A stretch of DNA of 64,000 bases from Anastrepha obliqua (lineage: Eukaryota; Arthropoda; Insecta; Diptera; Tephritidae), in the NCBI RefSeq assembly GCF_027943255.1, contig NC_072893.1, positions 114,451,784 to 114,515,783 on the forward strand, in the 5' to 3' direction. Within the stretch, counting starts at the first letter, position 1; every line of letters starts with the position of its first letter. Positions 42,248 to 53,519 of the stretch are shown here, piece after piece. The notes under the pieces were generated by a model, which saw only the letters and a program-made list of their open reading frames with translations, made no database searches and was not told where the DNA came from. Position numbers and translations under genes: made by a program.

Positions 42248-42254
42248 TTAAATT

Positions 42255-42565
42255 CCCTTCTTTGCCATAACACTAAGTTATAGGCAACAACAAAAAAACA
42301 AAAATATTGAGTCTGAAAAACAGACCATCTAAGTATGTTAATGCACATTATTTTTTTCTGTCATTTAATTTTTCAAGATATCAATTATACTTATTGAGTT
42401 GAATACGATTGAAGACGCATGTCTCCCAGTGTAAGATATGCGGTTTCTTGAACATTGCTGTAGAAATCCAGAAAATATTTAAAAAAAGATTAAATATCAC
42501 CTTTTCTTCATCTCTATAGCAACTGCTGAAGTGCTTACATTTTATTCCAAACCTGTCATCTATAT
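42255..42565. other. Intergenic, nothing recognised
   Basis: AT-rich lead-in to the LINE remnant. No clear signal. Confidence 0.4.
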
Positions 42566-42570
42566 GGTCG

Positions 42571-43563
42571 ATGATTTCGTTTTTCATTAGTATACTCATT
42601 TTCCAAAAAGCCTTAGAAAACACTGAGGACGGTTTTAAAGTTAATGGCGTATATATAAACGCTGATGACACAACTTTAATATTGGACAGCATGGAAGGAC
42701 TCCAACGATTGGTCGATAGTGTGACAAGACAAAGCCAAATATATGGTTTGAAAATCAATGTCAATAAGACAAAATTTATGTCAATCAGTCATAAGAATCT
42801 CTACAATAATCTGACACTGACAAGTAATACTATAACACTGCCGATTGAACGGGTTAATAAATTTAAGTACCTTGGCCGATATATTAATGATACATGCGAT
42901 GATTCAATGGAAATTAAATGCCGCATAGAAAGAGCTGCTTTTTATAAATACAGCAGCGTTCTAAAAAACCATAATTTTAATTTTAACTTAAAAATACGTT
43001 TTGTTAGATGTTAGGTTCTGTCAGTTTTGTTGTATGGCATGGAAACTTGGACGATGAAAATTTCTGATATGAATCGCATAGAAGCATTCGAAATGTGGAT
43101 ACTAAGAAGAATACTTAAAATTCCGTGGACCGACCGTGTCTCAAACTCTGAAGTGCTTAGAAGAGTAAATAGCGAAAGAGAGCTTCTACGGTGCATTAAA
43201 CGCAGAAAAATAGCCTACCTGAGTCATATATGCCGAAATCATAAGTATAATCTTCTGCAACTTATACTGCAAGGAAAAATTGAAGAAAGACGAGGCATCG
43301 GAAGAAACAAATTATCCTGGTTGCGAAATATACGTCAATGGATCGGAGTCCAAAATATCGGTCATCTTTTGGAATTAGCCCGAAACAGAGACGCTTTTTC
43401 AAATATTATAAAAAATTTATAAAAATGTTTTTTTTTTGTGAGCATATTTGTTAAGCTTTATTGTATTCATTTAATTTTGTATGCATAGAATTTTATAGTT
43501 ACATTATATTTTTATACATGATCGCTTACATTCGGTAACGAATTGCAAATAATAAAGAAGAAG
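42571..43563 (+). pseudogene. RTE-like LINE, RT C-terminal half
   Basis: GFKVNGVYINADDTTLILDS carries a decayed YADD (here N-ADD). The frame continues with LKINVNKTKFMSI, VNKFKYLGRYINDTCDDSME and to FVRC, where a TAG (43012-43014) precedes a second segment: LLYGMETWTMKISDMNRIEA, FEMWILRRILKIPWTDRVSN, and a C-terminus ending AFSNIIKNL and stop at 43422. The element ends at a short AATAAAGAAGAAG tail near 43560. The start of RT is missing. It is one stop away from a continuous 3' half. Confidence 0.82.
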
Positions 43564-43729
43564 ATACTCATTACCATTCCTTCGCTTTCATGAATCTCAT
43601 AAACTTTCTCGTTTTCCTTTCGCCGAGTTCTATTTGAAGTGAATACGATAATCTATAGCTGTCCGGATAAGCCCAACTGTTATGAATTATAGAGGCCTAT
43701 AGAGACAAAAAGGCTAGTACTCTATTTTA

Positions 43730-44170
43730 CAAGTACTCTCTCAGTACCTTTAAGCGCGCACTCGTCTGCTTCCTCACCTCTCATATCTGAGGCTCGCAAT
43801 GATTAAATCAGCTCTACAGTTGGACAGTTTGTAGAGTGTTTCGACAAACTTAAAAATAGTTCAAATTAGTCATTATCAGCCCAGTGATCTTCTACGCCAA
43901 ATGAACCGAAGCAGGCAGCTTCTTATGGCGTTGAAACGAAGGAGACGACTTAATTAGGCCATATTCTATGAAATGAAGAGAACCAATTGCTACAACTTAT
44001 CCTGGAAGGGAAATCGAAGGAAGACGTTGGATTGGGAGGAAAAAGATATGATGCCCGCGAAATATTAGGCATTGGACGGGAGTCGGAAGCATCAGAGAGG
44101 AATTTTGACAGGGAAGGTTTCAGCGAAATTGCAACGAGTATTTTTTAAAAACATGATCCTATACATAACA
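43730..44170 (+). pseudogene. Second, more decayed copy of the same RTE-like LINE
   Basis: Frames include RRQLLMALKRRRR-like sequence, QLLQLILEGKSKG-like sequence and RNIRHWTGVGSIREEF, corresponding to ERELLRCIKRRKI, LLQLILQGKIEER and RNIRQWIGVQNIG of the preceding copy. Many frameshifts. Confidence 0.65.
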
Positions 44171-44570
44171 GATAGACTTATATGTATATAGTACATACGT
44201 ACGGTCGGTTACTTTCAAAAACGAACAGGCAAATAAATAAGAAAAGTCGACTTTACTATCTACAACGAATATGAGATTCATTTATAAACAAGAGGTTCAG
44301 TATGCTCACCAGTTTTGCTCCTAGTTCAGTTGCATAGATCGTAACTTAAAAAAACCCTGATTGCACTACACTACAGTGATTTGTAACGTCTTCAGGTTTT
44401 CCGTAGCAGGAATTTTTGGTAGAAGTATGACTTCTTCTTTTACCTGTGCCCATGCGCGTTAATCAGTTAGTGGTGACTGGCTTCACGCCATTGCTTGGAA
44501 TGGTATCAGATTCCCTGCCGCTTTTGTCTGTGAAGTGAACGTCGAAGGTATGGCCGAAATTGTAAATCTT
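44170..44570. other. Intergenic, nothing recognised
   Basis: Mixed composition. A GTGCCCATGCGCGTTAATCA segment is unplaced. Confidence 0.4.
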
Positions 44571-45057
44571 TTCCATTCTTTTATTTTCTACTCTTTAATT
44601 TTCTTTTCTTTCCATTCCTTGTCTATTCTGTTCTTTTCTTTTTTTCCATTTACTCTTCTTTTTTTATTTATTTTTATTTTTTCTTTGATTTGTTTTTTAT
44701 TTTTTCCTTTTTGATGTTCGTTTTGTTTCTTTCCTTTTCATTTATTTACTTTTATTCTCCCTTATTCCTCTTCTTCAAATAAGTTAGTTTCTTTCCTTTT
44801 TTTCTTTTTTCCATTCCTTTTCTATTCTTTCCTTTCCTTTTCTTTGTTTTTGTTGTTTTAATTTTTTCATTTCATGTTTTTGTTTACTTTTTTATTTTCT
44901 TTTTGTTCCTTTTTTAATTTCCTTTTTTCTCTTTTTTGTACTTTTTTACTTTTTTCCTTTTGATTTTCTTTTTCTTTTCTGTTCATTTATTTACTTTTAT
45001 TTTCTTTTCTTTCTTCTTAGTTTCTTTTATTTTATTTTGTTGTTATTTTTTTTCTTA

Positions 45058-45366
45058 GCTTTTCTTTTCTTTTCTTTTCTTTTCTTTTCTTTTCTTTTCT
45101 TTTCTTTTCTTTTCTTTTCTTTTCTTTTCTTTTCTTTTCTTTTCTTTTCTTTTCTTTTCTTTTCTTTTCTTTTCTTTTCTTTTCTTTTCTTTTCTTTTCT
45201 TTTCTTTTCTTTTCTTTTCTTTTCTTTTCTTTTCTTTTCTTTTCTTTTCTTTTCTTTTCTTTTCTTTTCTTTTCTTTTCTTTTCTTTTCTTTTCTTTTCT
45301 TTTCTTTTCTTTTCTTTTCTTTTCTTTTCTTTTCTTTTCTTTTCTTTTCTTTTCTTTTCTTTTCTT
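45058..45366. repeat. (TTTTC)n microsatellite, about 61 units
   Basis: Uninterrupted TTTCTTTTCT repeats through 45061-45366, preceded by TTTTTTTCTTAGCTTTTC. Perfect purity implies recent expansion. Confidence 0.97.
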
Positions 45367-45932
45367 TGTTTTCATTTTTCTTATTTTTTCATTTTTTTCC
45401 TTTTTATTTTCGTTTTGTTTCTTTCCTTTTCATTTATTTACTTTTATTCTCCCTTATTCCTTTTCTTTCTCTCCCCTTACTTTTCTTCAAATAAGTTAGT
45501 TTCTTTCCTTTTCTTTTCTTTTTTCCATTCCTTTTCTATTATTTCCTTTCCTTTTCTTTGTTTTCGTTGTTCTCATTTTTTCCTTTCATTTTTTTGTTCA
45601 CATTTTTATTTTCTTTTTGTTCCTTTCTTAATTTTCCTTTTTTCCTTTTTTTACTTTTTTCCTTCTTGATTTTCTTTTTCTTTTCTGTTCATTTACTTAA
45701 TTTTATTTTCTTTTCTTTCTTCTTAGTTTCTTTTATTTTATTATAGTTTCTTTTATTTTATTTTGTTTTTATTTTTTTTCTTAGCTTTTCTTTTTTTCTC
45801 TACTTTGCCTTTCTTTGCATTTCTTTGCTCTTCTTTACTTCTCTTTTCTTTTTTATGTATTTTCGTTTTCTTCCTTTTGTTATTTCTTTCTTTAGTTTAG
45901 TTCCTTTTCCTTACTTATCTTATCTTTCCCTA

Positions 45933-45945
45933 TCTTTTCTTTTCT

Positions 45946-45976
<31 letters not shown>

Positions 45977-46180
45977 CTTTTCTTTTCTTTTCTTTTCTTT
46001 TCTTTTCTTTTCTTTTCTTTTCTTTTCTTTTCTTTTCTTTTCTTTTCTTTTCTTTTCTTTTCTTTTCTTTTCTTTTCTTTTCTTTTCTTTTCTTTTCTTT
46101 TCTTTTCTTTTCTTTTCTTTTCTTTTCTTTTCTTTTCTTTTCTTTTCTTTTCTTTTCTTTTCTTTTCTTTTCTTTTCTTT
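45933..46180. repeat. (TTTTC)n microsatellite, second array
   Basis: TTTTC units with two or three T-insertion interruptions near 45946 and 45968, then pure from about 45977 to 46180, ending at ACTGAATTGGG. Confidence 0.95.
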
Positions 46181-47029
46181 ACTGAATTGGGTCATTCCTA
46201 TTCTTTTCTATTCTTTTACTTCATTTTCAAAATTTTTTTCCTTTCTTTCCTTTTATTTCATTTTCTTAACTTTATTTCCATTTCTTGTCTTTTATTTGCG
46301 TTTTTCTTTCATTATTTTTTCATTATTTTCTTACCTCATCTCACCTTTCTGAAGTTCTTATCCTATCCCATCCTTTTTTATGCAACCGTTTTTTTTGTTT
46401 TTGTTTTTGGTATCCTATCCTGTCGCATCAAATTCTGTCCTGTTATCGTATTCCATTCTACTCTATCCTGTTCCATCTTCTACAACGATATAATTTTCCA
46501 TCCTAGTCCTTCCTATTCCGTCTTATCCTCTTCTAGCCCATGCTTTATTTTATGCTTTCTACGGAATTGGGTCGTAAATTCTGCGTTTATTCTGTTCAAT
46601 CCTTTTCGAATTCTGGTCCAGCTTGACATATCCTATCTTGACCATTCAGATCCTATCGTAGTCTATTCTATTTTATCCTATCCTAGTCTATCCAATACTC
46701 TTTTGGTTTATCCTACTTAATTTTCCATTTCTTTCCCATCTTATACTATCTTACTTTATTTTATACCATCCTATCAAATTCTATCTCCTTCTATTTTTCC
46801 CTATTCCGTCTTATCCTACTATTTCTCGTCTATCTTTTCCTATCATATCCATTCTCATTTTATTCTAGCTCATTCTACCTTATGTACTGATACCCCTTCT
46901 TGTATTATCCTACTCTATCTTGTACTCTATCCAATTCTATCCTTTTCCATCTTATCCTATCCCCTACTTATTCTATAATATCCTCTCCTATCCCATTCTA
47001 TCCTGTGCTCTACTCTCCCTAATGGCACA

Positions 47030-47985
47030 GCTCATTTGTAATCATTGCACTTCTTTTCCTCCCAAACTTATTAAAGTACTTCACTTCTCATTCAGCTACC
47101 CGTCCATCCCACTTTTTATTACTTTTATTATATCTATCTTTAATAATTCTTCGCTGTCATTAAGTATACACTATGCAGTTGATTTGTGTGTGTATGTGTG
47201 CATGCGATTGAAGCAATGCTGCTGCAGGTGGTGGGTGCTTTTGATCCTGATACCGAATGTTTGTTCTTAGATACTTCAGTCATCGGTGCTAGAGTCATCC
47301 AAAAACTAATAAAACTTTATCTGCTTGATACAAAATAAAAAACACTAACACAAAATGCAAATACACACAAATACAAATATAACCAATACGACGGCAGAAC
47401 TGTAATCTATTCCGCGCTTCAAAAATTGTCTGCCCGCATCTCATACTTTCCGCTTTCGTTAATACCATCCGCGGTTATGCATTTTCGGCTGCCATCTTTT
47501 TCTGATGCTGCGTGTCCGTGAAAAATGTATTTCCTTTTGGATGCCATAGCTTCCTTTTTCTCTGTTAATTTCGTAGTTACGTTGATCTTACAGACGCGCC
47601 ACCTTCTTGCCACTGCTGCCATGAATTGTGCCATTTTTCAACTTCCCAAAGGTATTGAGCATAATTTCCGTCTGGTCTTAAGTTTATGACTGCAGTGGAT
47701 TTGAAGTTTTACTTTAAATTATGTCGCAGTGCTACACGGAAAGATATATTTACTTATATATACCTATATATAATTCAGTGAGATATAGACAGTACATAGA
47801 AATTGATAGAACGCTATCAGAAAGTGAGTTTTGGGAAGGTGAAAGTTGAGTGGTAGAAGTAAAAGAGAGCGTAGCATTGAATTTAAAAATATGTACATTT
47901 TCTTGACTTGAACGTTTTTGTGAACAAATACTTACACATCCTCTATAGGATATTCTGGCCGAAACTATCAGCAAAGACGCGCTGT
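47030..47985. other. Intergenic, nothing recognised
   Basis: Includes a TGTGTGTATGTGTG run (47180-47200). Minus-strand frames at 47419-47634 and 47750-48160 show no recognisable domain, and the latter overlaps LINE sequence. Confidence 0.45.
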
Positions 47986-47989
47986 GGAG

Positions 47990-48725
47990 AGCAACGAATG
48001 AGGAGTCCATCCTATGGCAAATCAAACGCAGAAGGTGGCGATGTAAGTATCTAAGAATGACTCCAAAATCCATTGGAAGCTGCACATTGAAAATTGGGTA
48101 AAGAAGGCGAGCATGGCTTTCTCCTCCTGCAAATCGGCAAAAAATGGGGACTCTAGCCATATGCCGTTCTCTCTATGTACAACGTAAGGGTTTTGCCAAT
48201 TTTAAGATACGAATACCAGGTTTGGGGGGAAGCTCTTCGGAAGGGATATAATATCATTAAACTGGGAAGGGTGCAAATGATTGTTTGTATTGGCATCACT
48301 GGAGCATGCGGAACTTACCCCAGTGATGTCTTTAATGTAATTTTGCACTTACTTCCGATCAACTTTTCCGTTATTTCCATCGGTGGTTGGCTTCTAGAGG
48401 CAATCCTTCAAGGGACATGGTAACATTTTTAGGCAGTTAACACCGTAATTCTCTGAACATCGGACATAGAAAGTTACCCCCAAACTGGAGTTTAAGGGTC
48501 GTGCCAGTCTTTCCAAATTGACAGGATTTGAACGAGGGGAAATGTAGCGAAGCTGTTACCTCTGTGTTCACTGACGGCTCAAAGATGGAATCAGGAGTGG
48601 GAGCAGAAGTTTTCTCTAAGCTTAGAAAACACAGGAGCGAGGGAGATATCCATATTTTTTCCGATAGTCAGGGAGAAAAGCTAGGTTTACCACGTGTATA
48701 TGAAATTTTTCCTGTATATTAAAAA
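47990..48725 (+). pseudogene. LINE RT end plus RNase H start
   Basis: Frames include NPLEAAH-like and KKWGL-like decayed thumb sequence, then VLPILRYEYQVWGEALRKGY and GITGACGTYPSDVFNVILHL (RT end), then VFTDGSKMESGVGAEVFS and IHIFSDSQGEKLGLP (RNase H). It is truncated at 48720 before the zinc-knuckle. Similar to the LINE at 53520-54680 (AIRSCPREALNALTHVIP). Confidence 0.75.
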
Positions 48726-49620
48726 GAAATTGACTTTTGTTGCACGGTATTTTAAAGTTTTCTTTGCTATATCTTCATTATATTATATGAATGATTGTTG
48801 TGTAGTATATAATTTTCCAGACTATACTCATATTCGGCCTACTAGAATCTATTGAAACTCCTCTTCGTGGTGGAAAAAACAAGGTTGAATAGTGTTGTTT
48901 ATTTATTAATGTCATACCTCACTGCCCACATAACAGCAGTGTAGTGTAGCCATGTGACTTATGAACGCATTAAATTTTAGACAAATTATTTTAATCGCAA
49001 ATTGTTAGCAAAACACTTCAGGCCACCACAGGCGATATGAAGCGAACTAAACGTGAAAATAGCAACAAATTGTGACAATAATTGCGAGCGGCATTACAAT
49101 GTTAGTAAATGTTACTAAAAATATTGTATTTGTATTGCATAATAAAATTACAACAATAGCGGGGGCCAGCGAGACGAAAAAGAGAAAACAAAACAGTTGA
49201 AACCAAACATTCGCCAGTGAGGCACAGTAGCATGAATAAACAATTATATGTATGTATGAGTGTGTTTATAAATGTACGAGTGTATTTGTACGTAAATAAA
49301 TGCACTCTGTGTTTACATGTATGTGTGTATATAAGTGTGTGGTGCATATACCAAACGCCAACTGACAATTAATTAACAAATAAAATGTCAATTAATTTTA
49401 CACTGAATAATCATAAAATTCGCGCCCAAGAGAGCGATACAAAAGTTGGCTACACACAAATATATGTACTATACATACCCAGTAAGAAAATGTGAAAGAA
49501 AAGGCATCTAAGGAGTTAAAAATCATGAGAAAATATTACAAACTGTAAATTCAACTATGAATGAAAAAAAGTATTCGGTGTTTGTAAAAAGTTGTGTTTT
49601 ATTGTAAGATTAAAAACATT
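48725..49620. other. Intergenic with TATG runs
   Basis: TATGTATGAGTGTG-type runs at 49245-49345. No gene recognised. Confidence 0.45.
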
Positions 49621-49769
49621 TTTATATAAATTAACTTTTTTTCATAACTGGCAAATACCCACTGTGAGCTGCCGCAGTGATCATACACACGAACAGAAAA
49701 TTAAATTATTTTTTTTGTAGTTTGAAAACATTTTTATATAAATTTAAAATTTTTTTTATTCATAAATAG
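49620..49769. repeat. Satellite-like tandem repeat, left part
   Basis: Contains CACTGTGAGCTGCCGCAGTG and ATTTTTATATAAATTTAAAA, landmarks that recur after the piggyBac insertion at 52099-52400. Unit about 190-210 bp. Confidence 0.75.
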
Positions 49770-52067
49770 CCCTTTCCGACCGTGTACGCACAATTGTGCG
49801 TGTAAGTATAAATCCTAATATTTCCAAAAATATCTGCGCTAGTGCAATTTAACCTGATATACACAATTGTGCGAGCTATTTTCTTAATAAAAGCACAACG
49901 AACAGTTATTGGTGTCCGTTATTTTTTGCGAATTTCGCTATTTTGATGTTGCATTTTAATCATTTGCAAAAATAAATCCAAAGAGTAAGTTAGAAAAATT
50001 ATTTAAATTGTGTAAACCGGGAAATTTATATTTAAAAAATGTGTTATCATAATAATAACCAAAGAAGTTTTAATTAAAAAGTGTCGTGTTAGAATTGTTT
50101 AACGAAATATATATATATTTTTTTTTTCAATCAGAGCAATTGACTGAAGAAGAAATATTGGGTGCACTATTAGTCTCGGATTTGGAGGACTTTAATGCGA
50201 TGATGATCTTCGAGATGCTACTTGGGAGTTACCTGGCGCGGACAGTGAATCTGCAAATGATGAAAGTGATGACAGTGACGAAGGGAATGGCGAAGGTACG
50301 GAGGAACCACCAAATAAAAACAGCAATCGCCGCGAAATTTGGAGGAAAATACCATTTCAAATAAATCTGGAAGAGAGTGCTTCCATTTCTGTGGAAGTTA
50401 ACATAGATGTGGAGTCCCCTAAATACTATTTTTATAAATATTTTAATGACGACTTTTTCAAACGCGTTGCGGAATACACAAACAGATACCATATGTTTTC
50501 GAAAGGAAAACCACTGGGGACTACAATTGGTGAAATAAAGAATTTTTTTGGCATAAATATTGCGATGGGCTGCATACGTTATCCAAGATTGCGTATGTAC
50601 TGGGAGACCAAAACGAGGCTTCCAATTGTTGCTGATACAATGTCCCGTGATCGCTTTTTTCTTTTGCGTATGTGCCTGCATGTTATGGACGAAAATGAAG
50701 TGACAGAAGCAGGGAAACAATCAAATGTTTTTTGGAGGATTAATCCATTAATTGAAGCTGTAAGATCGGCATGTCGGAACATTCCTAGAAAGCCAAGAGA
50801 TAATTATTCCATAGATGAGCAAATTATCCCATTTACTGGTCGTTGCCCCGTAAGACGAAGTCTTCCTAACAAACCTAGAGGAGTGGGATTAAAGAACGAA
50901 GTATTAACGACATCCGAAGGGCTGGTACTCGATTTTGAAATCTACCAAGGAAAGACGACACCGAATTCCAGTACGAACTTAGGCGTAGGTCTAGCCTTCG
51001 TTTTACGTTTGGTTGAAACACTTCCAGAAGGTTCAAAAGTGTTTTTTGACCGATACTTTACGTGGTATTTATGCTACAGGGACTATAATGAGGAACAGAA
51101 TAAGAAACATCCACCTTACCAATGACAGGCAAATGAAAAGGGGTGATATGGAAGAATTTTGTCATAGCGAGAATAATATTGTCGTGGTCCAGTGGAAGGA
51201 TTCCAAAGCGGTAATCTTGGCACCATCAGCTTATGGTTGCGGGCCCGTTTCCAATATAAAACGCTGGGGAAAAAGGAAAAGAGGCATGCTGAAGTACCGG
51301 CTCCAAGGATAGTGCGAGAATACAACAAGTCTATGGGAGGGGTAGATATATGTGATCAATTAATGGAGGCATACCGTTCGTTTTTCAAAACTCGTAAGTG
51401 AATGTTGAAAGTTTTCATTCATTTTATTGATCTTGCATGCTGCAACTCTTGGCTACAGTACAGAGAACCTTGTAAATTAAATTCGAAATCTCGAGCGGAT
51501 TCTCATGACTTACTAAGTTTTAGATTAGCATTAGTTGAGCAACTGATAGCTGTTGCGAAAAGGCCACGGGAAGAGTATATCTCCGATACCGAAGAAGAAG
51601 AAACTCCAAGTGTATCTAAAAAATATCGACCATCTGAACAGTCATGCATTGATAAGAGGCTTGATAGGTACAATCATATACCAGAGGAGCATGATTTGTC
51701 ATCAACAAGATGTAGCAGGCGTGTTGGTTATAAATCCAGCACACGTTTATTTTGTACCAAATGTAAAGTTTATTTCTGTTTAAATAAAAGACAAAATTGT
51801 TTTGCGAAATATCATACAGAAAAATAATAAAAGTGCCTAATAAATATAAAATAAATTAACATTTCTAGCAACGTGCATTTGTATTTATTTATAGATTTTT
51901 ATTTGTATTCAGGCCGAAACGCAACAATTGTGCGTACCCTAGAAATAAAGGATACACAGAAGATTCGGCGAAATAAGCTTTTTAGCTATTTTCTACACTG
52001 ACCAAAGTGATGCGGACCAAAAATGCATACCAATTAGTTGGCTAGATTTGCCATAGGTCGAAAAGGG
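49770..52067 (+). mobile_element. piggyBac-like transposon, 2.3 kb, ATAG duplication
   Basis: Ends CCCTTTCCGACC (left) and the mirror of CCCTTTTCGACC (right). Target duplication ATAG at 49766-49769 and 52068-52071 rather than TTAA; the empty-site sequence in a neighbouring satellite unit (CATAAATAGCAAATTAAAA at 52260) supports these limits. CACAATTGTGCG palindromes lie near both ends (about 49790, 49860, 51930). Full length for the superfamily, but the transposase is broken. Confidence 0.88.
50086..51827 (+). pseudogene. piggyBac transposase, frameshifted
   Basis: An acidic N-terminal region (EQLTEEEILGALLVSDLEDF, then after a frameshift near 50195 an Asp/Glu-rich linker); the main core 50391-51125 with YFNDDFFKRVAEYTNRYHMF, NYSIDEQIIPFTGRCPVRRS (first catalytic Asp) and KVFFDRYFTW (second Asp). 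Frameshifts near 51065 and 51270. Third Asp in KSMGGVDICDQLMEAYRSFF. TGA at 51399-51401 where Trp is likely. A cysteine-rich C-terminal finger (LFCTKCKVYFC, NCFAKYH) ends with a stop at 51827. All three catalytic Asp survive, but at least three frameshifts and one stop prevent expression as one protein. Confidence 0.92.
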
Positions 52068-52071
52068 ATAG

Positions 52072-52410
52072 AAAATTAAAACTAAAAATTTTTTTTTTGA
52101 AAATATTTTGATATAAATTTAAAAATATTTTTATCCATAACTAGCAGAAATACCCACTGTGAGCTGCCACAGTGATCATACACAGAAAAGGAAAATTAAA
52201 AATAATTTTTTTTTTTTAATTTTGAAAACATTTTTATATAAATTTACAAATATTTTTATTCATAAATAGCAAATTAAAATTGAAAATTTGTTTTTTTTTT
52301 AATTTTTGAAAATATTTTTATATAAATTTAAAAATATTTTTATCCATAATTAGCAGAAATACCCACTGTCAGCTGCCGCAGTGATCATGCATTTTCTATG
52401 TACTTTATTT
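52072..52410. repeat. Satellite-like tandem repeat, right part
   Basis: CCCACTGTGAGCTGCCACAG at 52154 and CCCACTGTCAGCTGCCGCAG at 52363, with ATATAAATTTAAAAATATTT at 52110 and 52320. Continues the array interrupted at 49769. Confidence 0.75.
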
Positions 52411-52735
52411 TATAAAATGTGTAGGTTTAATATTTAATTTTGTCTGATCTTTTTTATTTTTTTACACCTCTACATTAGGGGAATTCTATTTTTGTAACGT
52501 ATGTTTTACAGGCCCGTACACGATGAGAGATATTAAAAAAATGATAACTGCGTTTTTAGTTTTTTTTTTTATTCAAAAAAGTACAGGCACCAAACGATTT
52601 TAAAATGTACATATATGCGCATATACACATAAACATGTACAAATACATTGGACATATGTATATGTATTGCTGTTGACCGCTCTGCTATTTGTTTCGTTTG
52701 CTTTTGTTTTCTTATACTTATTAATTATTTAATTT
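52410..52735. other. Intergenic, nothing recognised
   Basis: AT-rich, with an ATATATGCGCATATACACAT run near 52610. Confidence 0.45.
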
Positions 52736-53519
52736 ATTAGTTATTTAATTTGACATTAGAAGAAATAAATTTCAAATTTAAGGTTCGTTCATTTTTACAA
52801 AAGGAATATGAATCTTTCACTTCTTTAATGGCTCGTTCGGCACATATATTAGACCGTTTTGAATTTGGAATGGCTGAATCTTCCTTCACCCGGTGTTTTT
52901 CTTAAACATTGATGGGCAGTTTTGAGCGGCTTTACAGATTCTTCCAAGCATTCAAAATTATTGTTGCGAAAACGTTGGTCGGAAAACCATACTTCGTACC
53001 AAGCACTGCATATAAATTGACAAACTTGAAGAAGTTTTGCTCTGTGATTGGGAAGGAGTATAAACGTGAGCAATGCAAGAATAGCTCTCGAGTTCCAACA
53101 GGCGTTACTGAGCGATGGTAAAACTCGAAACTTAATGTAAGGGAAAACGTTTTGTTTTTGATAATGCTTAAAGTATTGTCCAAGGTCAAATACAACCTGT
53201 CATCGCGCCATTAAAAATTAGGAATTTTCATTTTTCTGCCGCTTTGTTTGAAGTTTTGTTTCAGATTTTGAAAATCAGTTATTAAATCTGAATATATTAC
53301 GTAGGAAATATTTGGTGATATTGCTTTTGCGACAAGTAATTCATTCATTACATGCTTCAGAATTAAATCCAAAACATGGTGTTCGCACCCAACATATTGT
53401 GGCGGTGTCAAACATTTTTCTTCAAAGCATGATTGTTGGTTGGTTCGAGCGGTGATTCATCCAGAATCCAATTAGCGCTTCTGCACCATTTTGTTGCCAC
53501 ATCCTCGTTACCAAATTGT

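Larger units (their letters stand above)
44570..47020. repeat. 2.4-kb pyrimidine-rich tract
   Basis: Plus strand almost all T and C. Composition drifts from TTTTC-type (44570-46180) to TATCC/TCCTA-type (46320-47010). Contains two long pentanucleotide arrays and a duplicated 350-bp segment. Long Phe/Ser/Leu frames and their Lys/Arg/Glu shadows are artefacts. Confidence 0.9.

Noticed and set aside
45037..46352. Phe/Ser/Leu repeat protein on plus and Lys/Arg/Glu repeat protein on minus
   Set aside because: Direct translations of (TTTTC)n microsatellites; overlapping on both strands.
47750..48160. 136-codon minus-strand frame
   Set aside because: Opposite strand of a LINE RT remnant; shadow frame.
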